From Neisseria lactamica (lineage in GTDB: Bacteria; Pseudomonadota; Gammaproteobacteria; Burkholderiales; Neisseriaceae), in NCBI RefSeq assembly GCF_901482445.1, contig NZ_LR590477.1, forward strand, positions 1,116,001-1,180,000: a stretch of DNA of 64,000 bases. Reading direction: 5' to 3'. Under the pieces are notes generated by a model, which was not told the DNA's origin, did no database searches, and saw only the letters and a list, made by a program, of their open reading frames with translations. Positions 18,924-26,994 of this stretch are shown here, piece after piece (position 1 is the first letter of the stretch; the number at the start of each line of letters is the position of its first letter). The translations under genes and the position numbers were made by a program.

Positions 18924-20402
18924 CTACAAGCCCAATTCCCCCCAAATCCCATCAATCTTCGCCGTAACCGCAGGGTCTTTTTTGATGACGCGCCCCCATT
19001 CGCGGTCGGTTTCTCCCGGCCATTTGTTGGTCGCATCCAAACCCATTTTGCCGCCGAGTCCGCTGACGGGGCTGGCGAAGTCGAGGTAGTCGATGGGCGT
19101 GTTGTCCACCAAAACGGTGTCGCGTACGGGGTCCATGCGCGTAGTGACCGCCCAGATGACTTCTTTCCAGTCGCGCACGTCCACATCGTCATCGACCACG
19201 ATGATGAATTTGGTGTACATAAACTGGCGCAGGAACGACCAGCAGCCCATCATCACGCGTTTGGCGTGTCCGGCGTACTGTTTTTTCATGCTGACCACCG
19301 CCATGCGGTAGGAGCAGCCTTCGGGCGGCAGGTAGAAATCGGTGATTTCGGGGAACTGCTTTTGCAAAAGCGGTACGAACACTTCGTTCAACGCCACGCC
19401 CAAAACGGCAGGTTCATCGGGCGGTTTGCCCGTGTAGGTGGAGTGGTAAATCGGGTTTTCGCGCATAGTGATGCGCTCAACCGTAAACACAGGGAAATGG
19501 TCCTGCTCGTTGTAATAGCCCGTGTGGTCGCCGTATGGGCCTTCCAACGCGGTTTCGTTCGGATGGATGACGCCTTCCAACACGATTTCGGCACGGGCAG
19601 GCACTTGCAAATCGTTGCCGATACATTTCACCAGCTCCGTCCGCGAACCGCGCAGCAGTCCGGCAAACTGGTATTCGCTCAAGGTATCGGGAACAGGCGT
19701 TACCGCGCCCAAAATGGTGGCAGGGTCGCAGCCGAGCACGACGGCGACGGGATACGGCGTATCGGGATTGAGTTTGCGGAACTCCTGATAATCCAGCGCG
19801 CCGCCGCGATGCGACAGCCAGCGCATAATCAGCTTGTTTTTGCCGATTAATTGTTGGCGGTAAATGCCTAAGTTTTGGCGTTTTTTGTGCGGCCCGCGCG
19901 TGACGGTCAAGCCCCACGTTACCAGCGGCGCAACGTCTTCCGGCCAGCAATGTTGAATCGGAAGTTTATACAAATCAACGTCTTCACCTTCCCACACAAT
20001 TTCCTGACACGGCGCGTTTTTCACTACGTTCGGCGCCATGCTCCAAATGTCTTTCAGCAGCGGCAGTTTGGAAAACGCGTCTTTGATGCCTTTGGGCGGT
20101 TCGGGTTCTTTCAGATACGCCAGCGTCTGCCCGATTTCGCGCAGCTTGGACACGCTGTCCGCACCCATACCCATCGCCACGCGTTCGGGCGTGCCGAACA
20201 GGTTTGCCAACACGGGATAATCATAGCGCGTACCGTCGGGCTTAATCGGATTCTCAAACAACAACGCCGGCCCCTCTGCACGCAGCACGCGGTCGGCGAT
20301 TTCGGTCATTTCCAAATGCGGGGAAACGGGGTGCGCGACGCGCTTGAGCTTGCCCTGCTGCTCGAGCATGGCGATGAAGTCGCGCAGGTCTTTGTATTTC
20401 AT
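18924..20402 (-). CDS. ubiD: 3-octaprenyl-4-hydroxybenzoate carboxy-lyase (UbiD)
   Basis: A 492-residue prenylated-FMN-dependent decarboxylase of ubiquinone synthesis. The UbiD core is clear, with the active-site ENPIYHSTYTGKPPDEPAV region (about 320-340). ATG 20402 is chosen: MKYKDLRDFIAMLEQQGKLKRV is the family start, with AGGA five bases before it, inside a 9-base tandem repeat. It begins 29 bases after the DUF2199 gene and may be the last gene of the minus-strand arm of the polyene-type cluster; this could be mere proximity. Confidence 0.93.
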   Translation of the reverse strand: MKYKDLRDFIAMLEQQGKLKRVAHPVSPHLEMTEIADRVLRAEGPALLFENPIKPDGTRYDYPVLANLFGTPERVAMGMGADSVSKLREIGQTLAYLKEPEPPKGIKDAFSKLPLLKDIWSMAPNVVKNAPCQEIVWEGEDVDLYKLPIQHCWPEDVAPLVTWGLTVTRGPHKKRQNLGIYRQQLIGKNKLIMRWLSHRGGALDYQEFRKLNPDTPYPVAVVLGCDPATILGAVTPVPDTLSEYQFAGLLRGSRTELVKCIGNDLQVPARAEIVLEGVIHPNETALEGPYGDHTGYYNEQDHFPVFTVERITMRENPIYHSTYTGKPPDEPAVLGVALNEVFVPLLQKQFPEITDFYLPPEGCSYRMAVVSMKKQYAGHAKRVMMGCWSFLRQFMYTKFIIVVDDDVDVRDWKEVIWAVTTRMDPVRDTVLVDNTPIDYLDFASPVSGLGGKMGLDATNKWPGETDREWGRVIKKDPAVTAKIDGIWGELGL

Positions 20403-20438
20403 ATTTATCCTTTTTGTCCTTTTTATCCTTTTTATCCT
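20403..20438 (-). repeat. Four tandem 9-base units in the ubiD leader
   Basis: Four copies of AGGATAAAA or a close variant (minus-strand reading) sit directly before the ubiD ATG. Each unit contains AGGA, a ribosome-binding core. The distal unit includes the stop codon of the upstream DUF2199 gene. Confidence 0.85.
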
Positions 20439-20947
20439 GAACAATCCGATTCGGATACCGCCCCTATCCTTGCCTGCGCTTCGGTATATCCTATGCCGTG
20501 ATAAAAGTCGCGTACCAGCGGATGTCCGCCGCTTTGATGAAGTTGCAGCAAAGGGCGTTGACCATCAGGTTGGATAACGACATTACAATGCAAACCGAAG
20601 GTGTCGGATTCGTAAGGGGGCAGCCGGTTGCAGATCATCCCGAAATAAACGGCGTTTTCAGGGTTGTCGTAAAAGCGGCTTTGATAGTCGTTAAAACTCT
20701 TTTCGCTGACAGATACCCACACGCCGTATTCCAGCGTTTCCTGATGCCCGATAATCGGAATCGGCAGCACCGCGCGGATAAAGCGGTCGGTTTGGTCGGG
20801 ATAGCGGATGATGCAGAAATCAGAATCGCATTCCGCTTGATAAGCAATGCGTTCTTCTTCACTGAGTTGGTTATAGGGATAGGGGGCGGTAAAGCCTATT
20901 GCGGGCATTTCTTCGTGGTTTTCGCCGCAGGAAGTGCAAGTGTACAT
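20432..20947 (-). CDS. DUF2199-domain protein
   Basis: A 171-residue soluble protein. The N-terminal YTCTSCGENHEEMP with a CxxC pair, the SDFCIIRYPDQTDRFIRAVLPIPI segment (split here for reading: SDFCIIRYPD, then FIRAVLPIPI) and YGVWVSVSE are typical of DUF2199. No function is established for the family. It starts six bases after the COG4648 gene and precedes ubiD, so it looks operonic with the left arm of the cluster, although a pathway role is not evident. Confidence 0.75.
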   Translation of the reverse strand: MYTCTSCGENHEEMPAIGFTAPYPYNQLSEEERIAYQAECDSDFCIIRYPDQTDRFIRAVLPIPIIGHQETLEYGVWVSVSEKSFNDYQSRFYDNPENAVYFGMICNRLPPYESDTFGLHCNVVIQPDGQRPLLQLHQSGGHPLVRDFYHGIGYTEAQARIGAVSESDCSG

Positions 20948-20953
20948 AAGGTT

Positions 20954-21499
20954 TCAGACTTTCAAAACGAGTTTGCGGTAAAGCCATTCGCCGGCAAACA
21001 GCATCCCCATCAATACATAGGCAATCACGCCGGTATAAACCGCCCACCAATCATATCGCCCCAACCATGCCAACAAAGCGGCAAGCGTCCCGTTGATTAT
21101 AAAAAATACGCACCAAACCTGCGTTACCCGGCGGGTATAGCGCACGGCTTTTTCAGGCAGGTCGGGCTGTTGCAGCCGCGCGAGCCTTTCTATGACCGTC
21201 TGTCCGGCAAACAAGCTGCCGCCGAACACCGCCAACATCATCAGATTGACGAGGACGGGATACCAATACATTGAGTCTCGCCGCCCGAACACCAATACTG
21301 CGGCAAAAAACAGTGTAATAAACAAAGCCGTATAACGCTGTTGGGACAGTTTGGCAGTCAGGGCGCGCAGCAGCCACAACCCGCACATCGCCGCCGCCAG
21401 CCAGACAAACCAGCCCGCCTCCCTGCCGTAATACCACAAAGCCGGATAGGCAATGCTTAATACGGTCAGAAAAATATGTCCGAAAAAACCGGGTTTCAT
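20954..21499 (-). CDS. COG4648-type membrane protein of the aryl-polyene-like cluster
   Basis: A 181-residue integral membrane protein with five or six hydrophobic segments and no catalytic signature. Proteins of this type (COG4648; ApeG-like in E. coli) occur with aryl polyene genes, where their role is unknown. An in-frame TTG lies five codons earlier; ATG 21499 (MKPGFFGHIF) is preferred. It is separated from the ACP gene by inverted uptake sequences that could weaken transcription. Confidence 0.7.
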   Translation of the reverse strand: MKPGFFGHIFLTVLSIAYPALWYYGREAGWFVWLAAAMCGLWLLRALTAKLSQQRYTALFITLFFAAVLVFGRRDSMYWYPVLVNLMMLAVFGGSLFAGQTVIERLARLQQPDLPEKAVRYTRRVTQVWCVFFIINGTLAALLAWLGRYDWWAVYTGVIAYVLMGMLFAGEWLYRKLVLKV

Positions 21500-21517
21500 T
21501 TTGAATCCGCACAAATG

Positions 21518-21558
21518 TTTTCAGACGGCATCCAATTAAAATATGCCGTCTGAAAAAT
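21518..21558 (-). terminator. Inverted uptake-sequence pair between ACP gene and COG4648 gene
   Basis: TTTTCAGACGGCAT and its inverted copy flank about 11 AT-rich bases. It lies inside a likely operon, so it may act as a partial terminator. Confidence 0.5.
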
Positions 21559-21573
21559 AATCAGAGATGCCGC

Positions 21574-21819
21574 CTACCCCGCCTGAATCTTCAATACCGC
21601 CTGTACCACGTCGTTGACGGTGCGGACATTGCGGAAATCTTCGGCCTGCAGCTTGCGGCCGGTTTCGCGCTTGATGCGGTCAATCAGGTCGATGGCATCG
21701 ATGCTGTCGATTTCCAAATCTTCGTAAAGATTGGTATCGGGCGTAATCCGTTCCGGTTCGATTTCAAACAACTCGGTCAGGGTATCGCTCAACAACCGGT
21801 AGATTTCTTGTTCGGTCAT
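21574..21819 (-). CDS. Acyl carrier protein 1 of the cluster
   Basis: An 81-residue acidic protein with the phosphopantetheine attachment serine in DLEIDSIDAIDL (the DSI motif, Ser about 39). It would carry the growing polyene as a thioester. The start at 21819 has AAGGA eight bases upstream; an earlier in-frame ATG at 21828 lies too close to that site. It is the second of two adjacent carrier proteins, as in APE clusters with ApeE and ApeF. Confidence 0.88.
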   Translation of the reverse strand: MTEQEIYRLLSDTLTELFEIEPERITPDTNLYEDLEIDSIDAIDLIDRIKRETGRKLQAEDFRNVRTVNDVVQAVLKIQAG

Positions 21820-21830
21820 ATGTTTCATCC

Positions 21831-22091
21831 TTATGCTTGGCGGCTTTTGACAAAGGCGGCGAGTGTTTTGACATTGGCAAAATGTTCGCGCAAGTTCTCC
21901 TGCTCGCCGTCCAATCGGAAACCGAAATGTTTTTGCACCGCCAAGCCTAATTCCAGCGCATCGACGGAATCCAAGCCCAACCCCCCGTCGCCGAACAGCG
22001 CATCTTCGCTGCCGATGTCGGCGGCGGTTATATCTTCCAAAGCCAAGCTGTCGATAATCAGTTGCTTGATTTGGTTTTCCAAGTCGTTCAT
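21831..22091 (-). CDS. Acyl carrier protein 2 of the cluster
   Basis: An 86-residue carrier protein with the modified serine in GLGLDSVDALEL (Ser about 42). Its start codon overlaps the acyltransferase stop codon (ATGA), implying translational coupling. It differs clearly from carrier protein 1, so the two probably carry different intermediates, such as the starter and the elongating chain. The dedicated phosphopantetheinyl transferase is encoded at 26333-26965. Confidence 0.88.
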   Translation of the reverse strand: MNDLENQIKQLIIDSLALEDITAADIGSEDALFGDGGLGLDSVDALELGLAVQKHFGFRLDGEQENLREHFANVKTLAAFVKSRQA

Positions 22092-22846
22092 ATGGTTTTC
22101 CTTGTAAAATAGTCCTGCAGATATTCATTCAGCCGCCGAGCCGCAATCGGCAACGGTTTTTCGGCGAGCCAATCTTGAGGGAGGATGTCGTCTCCGACCG
22201 TAATTTCATACCGTATCCGTTTCGAAGGAATGCGGTACCACGGCTGTCCTTTTTTAAAATTGGGCGGATTCATTTTGATACATACGGGCGTAATCACTTC
22301 AGCATAGCGCAGTCCCAAAGAAACCGCGCCCCGGTGCATTTTTACCCGTCCGTCCCACCCCGTCCTCGTTCCTTCGGGGAACACCAGCAGGCTCTGCCCG
22401 CTGTCAAAAACCGCCTTTACCGTTTCCAGCATTGCTTCCGACTCTTCGTTCGGAATATAGCCCGCACCTTTAATCTGGCTGCTCATTGCCGGATTGTGCT
22501 GCAAATCTTTTTTCACGATGCAGTTCATTTCGGGCACATGGCCGACAAGCAGCACCACATCCAGCAAAGACGGATGGTTTGCCAAAATCAACTGTCCCGG
22601 GCGGTTGAGTTTTTCAACACCCCTGAACGATACCTCCAACACGCCCGACCATTTCAAATAAGCAACGAACAAACGCCAAGATGTTCCAATAATCCGGCGC
22701 GCCGCCAATTGGCGGGCGACAGACTCTGAAGTGCCGTTTAAAGTGTAAGGCAGCAAAACCAATTTCATCATAATGCCGCCGACACCGAAAATCACAAATC
22801 CTAACCAAGTCGCCGCAAAACGGCGGCAATAATCCAATTTATCCAT
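22088..22846 (-). CDS. 1-acyl-glycerol-3-phosphate-type acyltransferase (PlsC-like)
   Basis: A 252-residue membrane-associated acyltransferase with NHPSLLD (the HX4D motif) and FPEGTRTG. It resembles the ApeD-type acyltransferases of aryl polyene clusters, which may attach the polyene to a lipid or glycerol. Its ATG lies within the end of the upstream ketosynthase-like gene (8-base overlap) and its stop overlaps carrier protein 2. The acceptor cannot be inferred. Confidence 0.83.
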   Translation of the reverse strand: MDKLDYCRRFAATWLGFVIFGVGGIMMKLVLLPYTLNGTSESVARQLAARRIIGTSWRLFVAYLKWSGVLEVSFRGVEKLNRPGQLILANHPSLLDVVLLVGHVPEMNCIVKKDLQHNPAMSSQIKGAGYIPNEESEAMLETVKAVFDSGQSLLVFPEGTRTGWDGRVKMHRGAVSLGLRYAEVITPVCIKMNPPNFKKGQPWYRIPSKRIRYEITVGDDILPQDWLAEKPLPIAARRLNEYLQDYFTRKTI

Positions 22847-23594
22847 TCCGCTGCCACAGCCATTCACGATTGCGATATACCCGGCGGCATTCCCGACTGC
22901 CGTTCAGCAGAAAGCGCACCCATTCCAAACCGCTCCAATATGCCTCGGGCAGCATACCGGCTTCAGACGGCATATCGTCCGAAGCAGATAAAGTCAGGCT
23001 GTAACGCGTCCCTTTGGTCAGGGCCATCGCCAAAGCATAAGCAAACGGCGCGCGCGTTGCCGATACGGCATATCCTTCCGGCAGCGGATCGTCCGCCACC
23101 AAAACCAAAACCGACCCGCATCCCTCTTCCAACAGGGACGCCGCTTCCGCCAAAGCCGTTTCCACACCGTCGGCACACACGGCCAATGCCGTCTGCTCGC
23201 TCATATCCTGACGCAATATCGACCATTGCCCCGCCGTTGCATTGTGCACCGACAAACCGAACGAAGTCGGCGACACGGTATGCGATTTCAACAGTTCCAA
23301 CCACAAATCGAAACTGCGCGCCATTTCCCCGTCGTGCGAGGCATAAACTACCGGACTGCCGGGATGGGCGGAGGCAATGTCCCAAGCCGCGTCGCATACC
23401 AAACGCGCCGCCTTACTCAAACGGCGGCGCTGCATAGCGGGCAGGAACGGCAATTCCGGCTTGACATCGGGCAAACCGTCGGCAAAATCCGGACATTCCG
23501 CCCATTTTGCCCACTGCGCCATATCGCGCATTTTGCTGCCCGAAACCCGCCAGTCGGCGATGTCGAAGTGAAACCGGCAAATAATCGGCGGCAT
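22839..23594 (-). CDS. Ketosynthase-like chain-length factor (ApeC type)
   Basis: A 251-residue protein of the short beta-ketoacyl-synthase-like family (Pfam Ketoacyl-synt_2). Where a ketosynthase has its active-site cysteine, this has LSVHNATAGQWSI, so it is probably a non-catalytic partner. In E. coli, ApeC pairs with the ketosynthase ApeO as a KS:CLF heterodimer; the likely partner here is at 25033. A GTG at 23624 would add ten residues; ATG 23594 has GAAAG upstream. It heads the left arm. Confidence 0.8.
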   Translation of the reverse strand: MPPIICRFHFDIADWRVSGSKMRDMAQWAKWAECPDFADGLPDVKPELPFLPAMQRRRLSKAARLVCDAAWDIASAHPGSPVVYASHDGEMARSFDLWLELLKSHTVSPTSFGLSVHNATAGQWSILRQDMSEQTALAVCADGVETALAEAASLLEEGCGSVLVLVADDPLPEGYAVSATRAPFAYALAMALTKGTRYSLTLSASDDMPSEAGMLPEAYWSGLEWVRFLLNGSRECRRVYRNREWLWQRNG

Positions 23595-23744
23595 AGTTTC
23601 TTTCAAAAATTTACACTGTGCCACATTCTAACCAAAGCCTATCTGCCTGACAATGCCGAAAGCCAAACGCATTTCTGCCCCCTTTCTCCGACAACGCCGC
23701 CCCTCGGCAAACCGCCAGAATTAGCCTGAATTTACATTTATCAT

Positions 23745-23750
23745 TATAAT
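23745..23750 (+). promoter_or_regulatory. Candidate -10 box for the right arm
   Basis: A TATAAT lies in the 187-base gap between the divergent arms. The -35 region is weak (TTAGCC about 18 bases upstream). If used, transcription would start near 23757, downstream of the ATG at 23749. Confidence 0.35.
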
Positions 23751-23781
23751 GCCCGTATTTGTCAGCCTGCCGCCGCAATAT

Positions 23782-24273
23782 ATGGACACACTGCCAGAAT
23801 GCCCGATTACCGACACCGCCTCCCTGCTGCCGCACAGCGGGCGTATGGTTCTGATAGACCGCATTACCCGATACGGCGATGATTTTGTCGAAGCAGGGGC
23901 GCAGATAAAACCCGACCACATCCTGCTGGTCGGCGGCATACTGCCCTACACGGCATTTATCGAACTGATGGCGCAGGCTGTCGGCGCATATGCCGGCCTC
24001 CAAGCCCGAAAAAACGCACGGCCGGTCCGGCTCGGCTTCCTGCTCGGCACGCGCAAACTTGAAATCTTCGCCCAATCCGTCCCTGTCGGCACGCATCTGC
24101 TGGCAACGGCGCATATGTCTATTCAAGATGCCGGGGGAATGGGCGTGTTCGACTGCGAACTGCGTTGGACAGACGCGCCGGAAACTTCGTCCAGAACACT
24201 CCCTTCAGACGGCATTTTGGCGCGCGCCTCACTCAACGTGTACAGCCCCGAACACCCTGTCGAAACAACTTAA
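23782..24273 (+). CDS. 3-hydroxyacyl-ACP dehydratase, hotdog fold (ApeP type)
   Basis: A 163-residue hotdog-fold protein with LLPHSGRMVLIDRI (about 15-28) and the long helix region FIELMAQAVGAYAG. It would dehydrate 3-hydroxyacyl-ACP intermediates to build conjugated double bonds. The ATG at 23749 lies inside a TATAAT, so ATG 23782 (MDTLPECP) is preferred. In E. coli APE synthesis the dehydratase is a heterodimer (ApeI:ApeP); the second partner here seems fused to the AMP-ligase at 26995-28710. Confidence 0.8.
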   Translation: MDTLPECPITDTASLLPHSGRMVLIDRITRYGDDFVEAGAQIKPDHILLVGGILPYTAFIELMAQAVGAYAGLQARKNARPVRLGFLLGTRKLEIFAQSVPVGTHLLATAHMSIQDAGGMGVFDCELRWTDAPETSSRTLPSDGILARASLNVYSPEHPVETT

Positions 24274-24310
24274 TGCCGTCTGAACAGGCACACACATACG
24301 GAGAACAACG

Positions 24311-25039
24311 ATGACCGAAACCGTCCTGATTACCGGCTCCAACAGGGGCATAGGCAAAGCCGCCGCACTCGGTTTGGCGGAAGACGGCTTTGATATCGCC
24401 GTCCACTGCCGCAGCCGCCGCGACGAAGCCGAAGCCGTGGCGGAAGAAATCCGCGCTTTGGGCAGAAATGCGCGCGTGTTGCAGTTTGACGTGTCCGACC
24501 GCGAAGCCTGCCACGAGATTCTGACCGCCGACATCGAAGCGAACGGCGCGTATTACGGCGTGGTGTTGAACGCCGGACTGACGCGCGACAACGCCTTCCC
24601 CGCGTTTTCAGACAACGATTGGGATGTGGTGCTGCGGACTAATTTGGACGGTTTTTACAATGTATTGCATCCGCTGGTTATGCCGATGATACGCCGCCGC
24701 AAAGCCGGACGGATTGTGTGTATGGCATCGGTATCCGGTTTGACCGGCAACCGCGGGCAGGTCAATTACAGCGCGTCAAAAGCGGGCATTATCGGCGCGG
24801 CAAAGGCCTTGGCGGTCGAACTGGCGAAACGCAAAATCACCGTCAACTGTGTCGCGCCGGGTCTCATCGATACCGATATTATCGATGAAAATGTACCCGT
24901 CGAAGAAATCTTAAAGGCTGTCCCCGCCGCGCGTATGGGGCTGCCGGAAGAAGTGGCGCACGCGGTGCGTTTCCTGATGGATGAAAAAGCGGCGTACATC
25001 ACGCGCCAGGTGATTGCGGTGAACGGAGGTTTGTGTTGA
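24311..25039 (+). CDS. 3-oxoacyl-ACP reductase (FabG-like, ApeQ type)
   Basis: A 242-residue short-chain dehydrogenase with the NADP motif TGSNRGIG (8-15) and catalytic residues in SVSGLTGNRGQVNYSASKAG (serine plus YSASK). The C-terminal NVPVEEILKAVPAARMG and ITRQVIAVNGG are FabG-like. It would reduce each 3-keto group during polyene elongation. The end overlaps the start of the ketosynthase gene, and it lies 37 bases after the dehydratase gene. Confidence 0.9.
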   Translation: MTETVLITGSNRGIGKAAALGLAEDGFDIAVHCRSRRDEAEAVAEEIRALGRNARVLQFDVSDREACHEILTADIEANGAYYGVVLNAGLTRDNAFPAFSDNDWDVVLRTNLDGFYNVLHPLVMPMIRRRKAGRIVCMASVSGLTGNRGQVNYSASKAGIIGAAKALAVELAKRKITVNCVAPGLIDTDIIDENVPVEEILKAVPAARMGLPEEVAHAVRFLMDEKAAYITRQVIAVNGGLC

Positions 25040-26271
25040 ATACCAGAAGGGTCGCAGTAACAGGCATAGGCGGCATTACCGCCTTCGGCCGGGATTGGCA
25101 AAGCATACAGGCAGCATTCAAAGCCGAAAAAAACGCCGTCAAATATATGGATTGGCACGAACGTTTCCCCGAATTGGAAGCGCAACTGGGTGCGCCGATT
25201 GAGGATTACGCACCACCGAAACATTGGACGCGCAAGCAGCTCAGAAGTATGGGGCGCGTGTCGTATTTGTGCGTCGATGCGGCGGAGCAGGCTTTGACGG
25301 ATGCCGGTTTGCTCGGAGACGAAAGTATTACCGACGGACGGATGGGCGTTGCCTGCGGCTCTTCCAGCGGCAGCACCAAAGACATCGGCGATGTGGGCGA
25401 ATTATTGCTGACCGGCACGTCGCGCAACTTCAGTGCCAACACCTATGTGCGTATGATGCCGCACACCACCGCCGCCAATATCGGCATCTTTTTCGGGTTG
25501 AAAGGGCGCATCATCCCGACATCGAGCGCGTGTTCGTCCGGCAGCCAAGGCATAGGTTATGCCTACGAAGCCATCAAATACGGTCTGACCGATATGATGC
25601 TGGCGGGCGGCGGCGAAGAATTTTGCCCGTCCGAAGTGTATGTTTTCGACTCGCTTTATGCCGCCAGCCGCCGCAACGGCGAACCGGAAAAAACCCCGCG
25701 CCCATACGACGTGAACCGCGACGGGCTGGTCATCGGCGAAGGCGCGGGGATTTTCGTATTGGAAGAATTGGAACACGCCAAACGGCGCGGTGCGAAAATT
25801 TACGCCGAACTCGTCGGCTACGGCGCCAACAGCGACGGCAGCCACGTTACCCAGCCGCAAAAAGACACGATGCAGAAATGTATGGAACTCGCGCTGCAGG
25901 ACGCGGGCATCACGCCCGACAAAATCGGCTATGCGAACGGGCACGGCACGGCAACCGAAAAAGGCGACATCGCCGAAACGCTGGCGACTGAAGCTGTATT
26001 CGGATTTGTGCCCATCAGTTCGCAAAAAAGCTATTTGGGACACACGCTCGGCGCGTGCGGCGCGCTGGAGGCGTGGTTCTCGATTGAAATGATGAACGGC
26101 GGCTGGTTTGCGCCTACCCTAAATTTAAACAACATCGATCCGCGCTGCGGCAAGGTAGACTATATTTTAAGCGGCGGCCGTGAAATCGAAACGGATTATG
26201 TGATGAGCAACAATTTCGCCTTCGGCGGCGTGAACACTTCACTGGTGTTCAAACATTGGAAAAACGGATAA
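25033..26271 (+). CDS. Beta-ketoacyl-ACP synthase (FabF-like, ApeO type)
   Basis: A 412-residue condensing enzyme with the catalytic cysteine in TSSACSSGSQGIG (about 165), the first histidine in NGHGTATEKGD and the lysine/second histidine in KSYLGHTLGACG. It is complete and probably the elongating synthase, paired with the chain-length factor at 22839. The start is GTG 25033 (or TTG 25036) with GGAGG just upstream, overlapping the reductase stop codon. Confidence 0.9.
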   Translation: MLNTRRVAVTGIGGITAFGRDWQSIQAAFKAEKNAVKYMDWHERFPELEAQLGAPIEDYAPPKHWTRKQLRSMGRVSYLCVDAAEQALTDAGLLGDESITDGRMGVACGSSSGSTKDIGDVGELLLTGTSRNFSANTYVRMMPHTTAANIGIFFGLKGRIIPTSSACSSGSQGIGYAYEAIKYGLTDMMLAGGGEEFCPSEVYVFDSLYAASRRNGEPEKTPRPYDVNRDGLVIGEGAGIFVLEELEHAKRRGAKIYAELVGYGANSDGSHVTQPQKDTMQKCMELALQDAGITPDKIGYANGHGTATEKGDIAETLATEAVFGFVPISSQKSYLGHTLGACGALEAWFSIEMMNGGWFAPTLNLNNIDPRCGKVDYILSGGREIETDYVMSNNFAFGGVNTSLVFKHWKNG

Positions 26272-26332
26272 AGCCGCACAATCCGATTACATCATATTGA
26301 TTTAAAACGGAATAAAACAACAAACTGCCCTT

Positions 26333-26965
26333 TCAGACTTCCTTGCCGCCTATCCGCTCGATATGGCAAACCGTCCGGACGGCATCCGTTCCGCAATACT
26401 GCCACGCCAATTCGGCAGCTCCGCGCCACACGCAGGCGACAACCGCGTCGCCGCACCAGATTGCGCTGACGGCGTGCCAACTGGTCCCGCCATCCGCACG
26501 TAAACCGTAAACTGCCGAACCGTCGGTCCGATAACCGACTTTCGCCATATCTTGCGGAAAACCCAAACCGCAGGCTTTAAGCAGTGCTTCCTTGATGCAC
26601 CACAGGCGGTAAAAAGCCTCTGCCTGCCAACCGGAACGTGCCAAAAAAACCCGTTCTTCAGGGGAACAAACCCATTCGGCAAGTGCCTGAAAATTGCGCG
26701 GACGAACCGTTTCAATATCGACACCGCAAACCGTGCCGCCGCTGCAAACCAAAACCGCCGCCCGCCCTTTGCTGTGCGAAAGCGAACATATCTTGCCGCC
26801 CTGCTGCTTCAGGAAGCGGCTGACCCGCCAATCCGTCCGCCCTGCCAATTCCGGCGCGCGCAGCAGGCGCGCCCTGTCCGCATCGTCCAGACAGGATTCC
26901 CGATAAGCAGCGGCGGCCGACTCATCGGCAAGGCGGCACTGCAATACTGCTTTTTTATCCGGCAC
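26333..26965 (-). CDS. 4'-phosphopantetheinyl transferase (Sfp/AcpT type)
   Basis: A 210-residue enzyme that transfers phosphopantetheine from CoA to a carrier-protein serine. The magnesium-binding GVDIETV and the WCIKEALLKACG motif are present. I choose GTG 26965, with GGAGG five bases upstream; the upstream extension has no family character. It lies in reverse orientation between two right-arm genes, and its start is only 29 bases from that of the divergent AMP-ligase. The natural substrates are probably the two carrier proteins at 21.6-22.1 kb. Confidence 0.85.
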   Translation of the reverse strand: MPDKKAVLQCRLADESAAAAYRESCLDDADRARLLRAPELAGRTDWRVSRFLKQQGGKICSLSHSKGRAAVLVCSGGTVCGVDIETVRPRNFQALAEWVCSPEERVFLARSGWQAEAFYRLWCIKEALLKACGLGFPQDMAKVGYRTDGSAVYGLRADGGTSWHAVSAIWCGDAVVACVWRGAAELAWQYCGTDAVRTVCHIERIGGKEV

Positions 26966-26994
26966 GACACCCTCCGTTCTGCCATTTGGAATAT

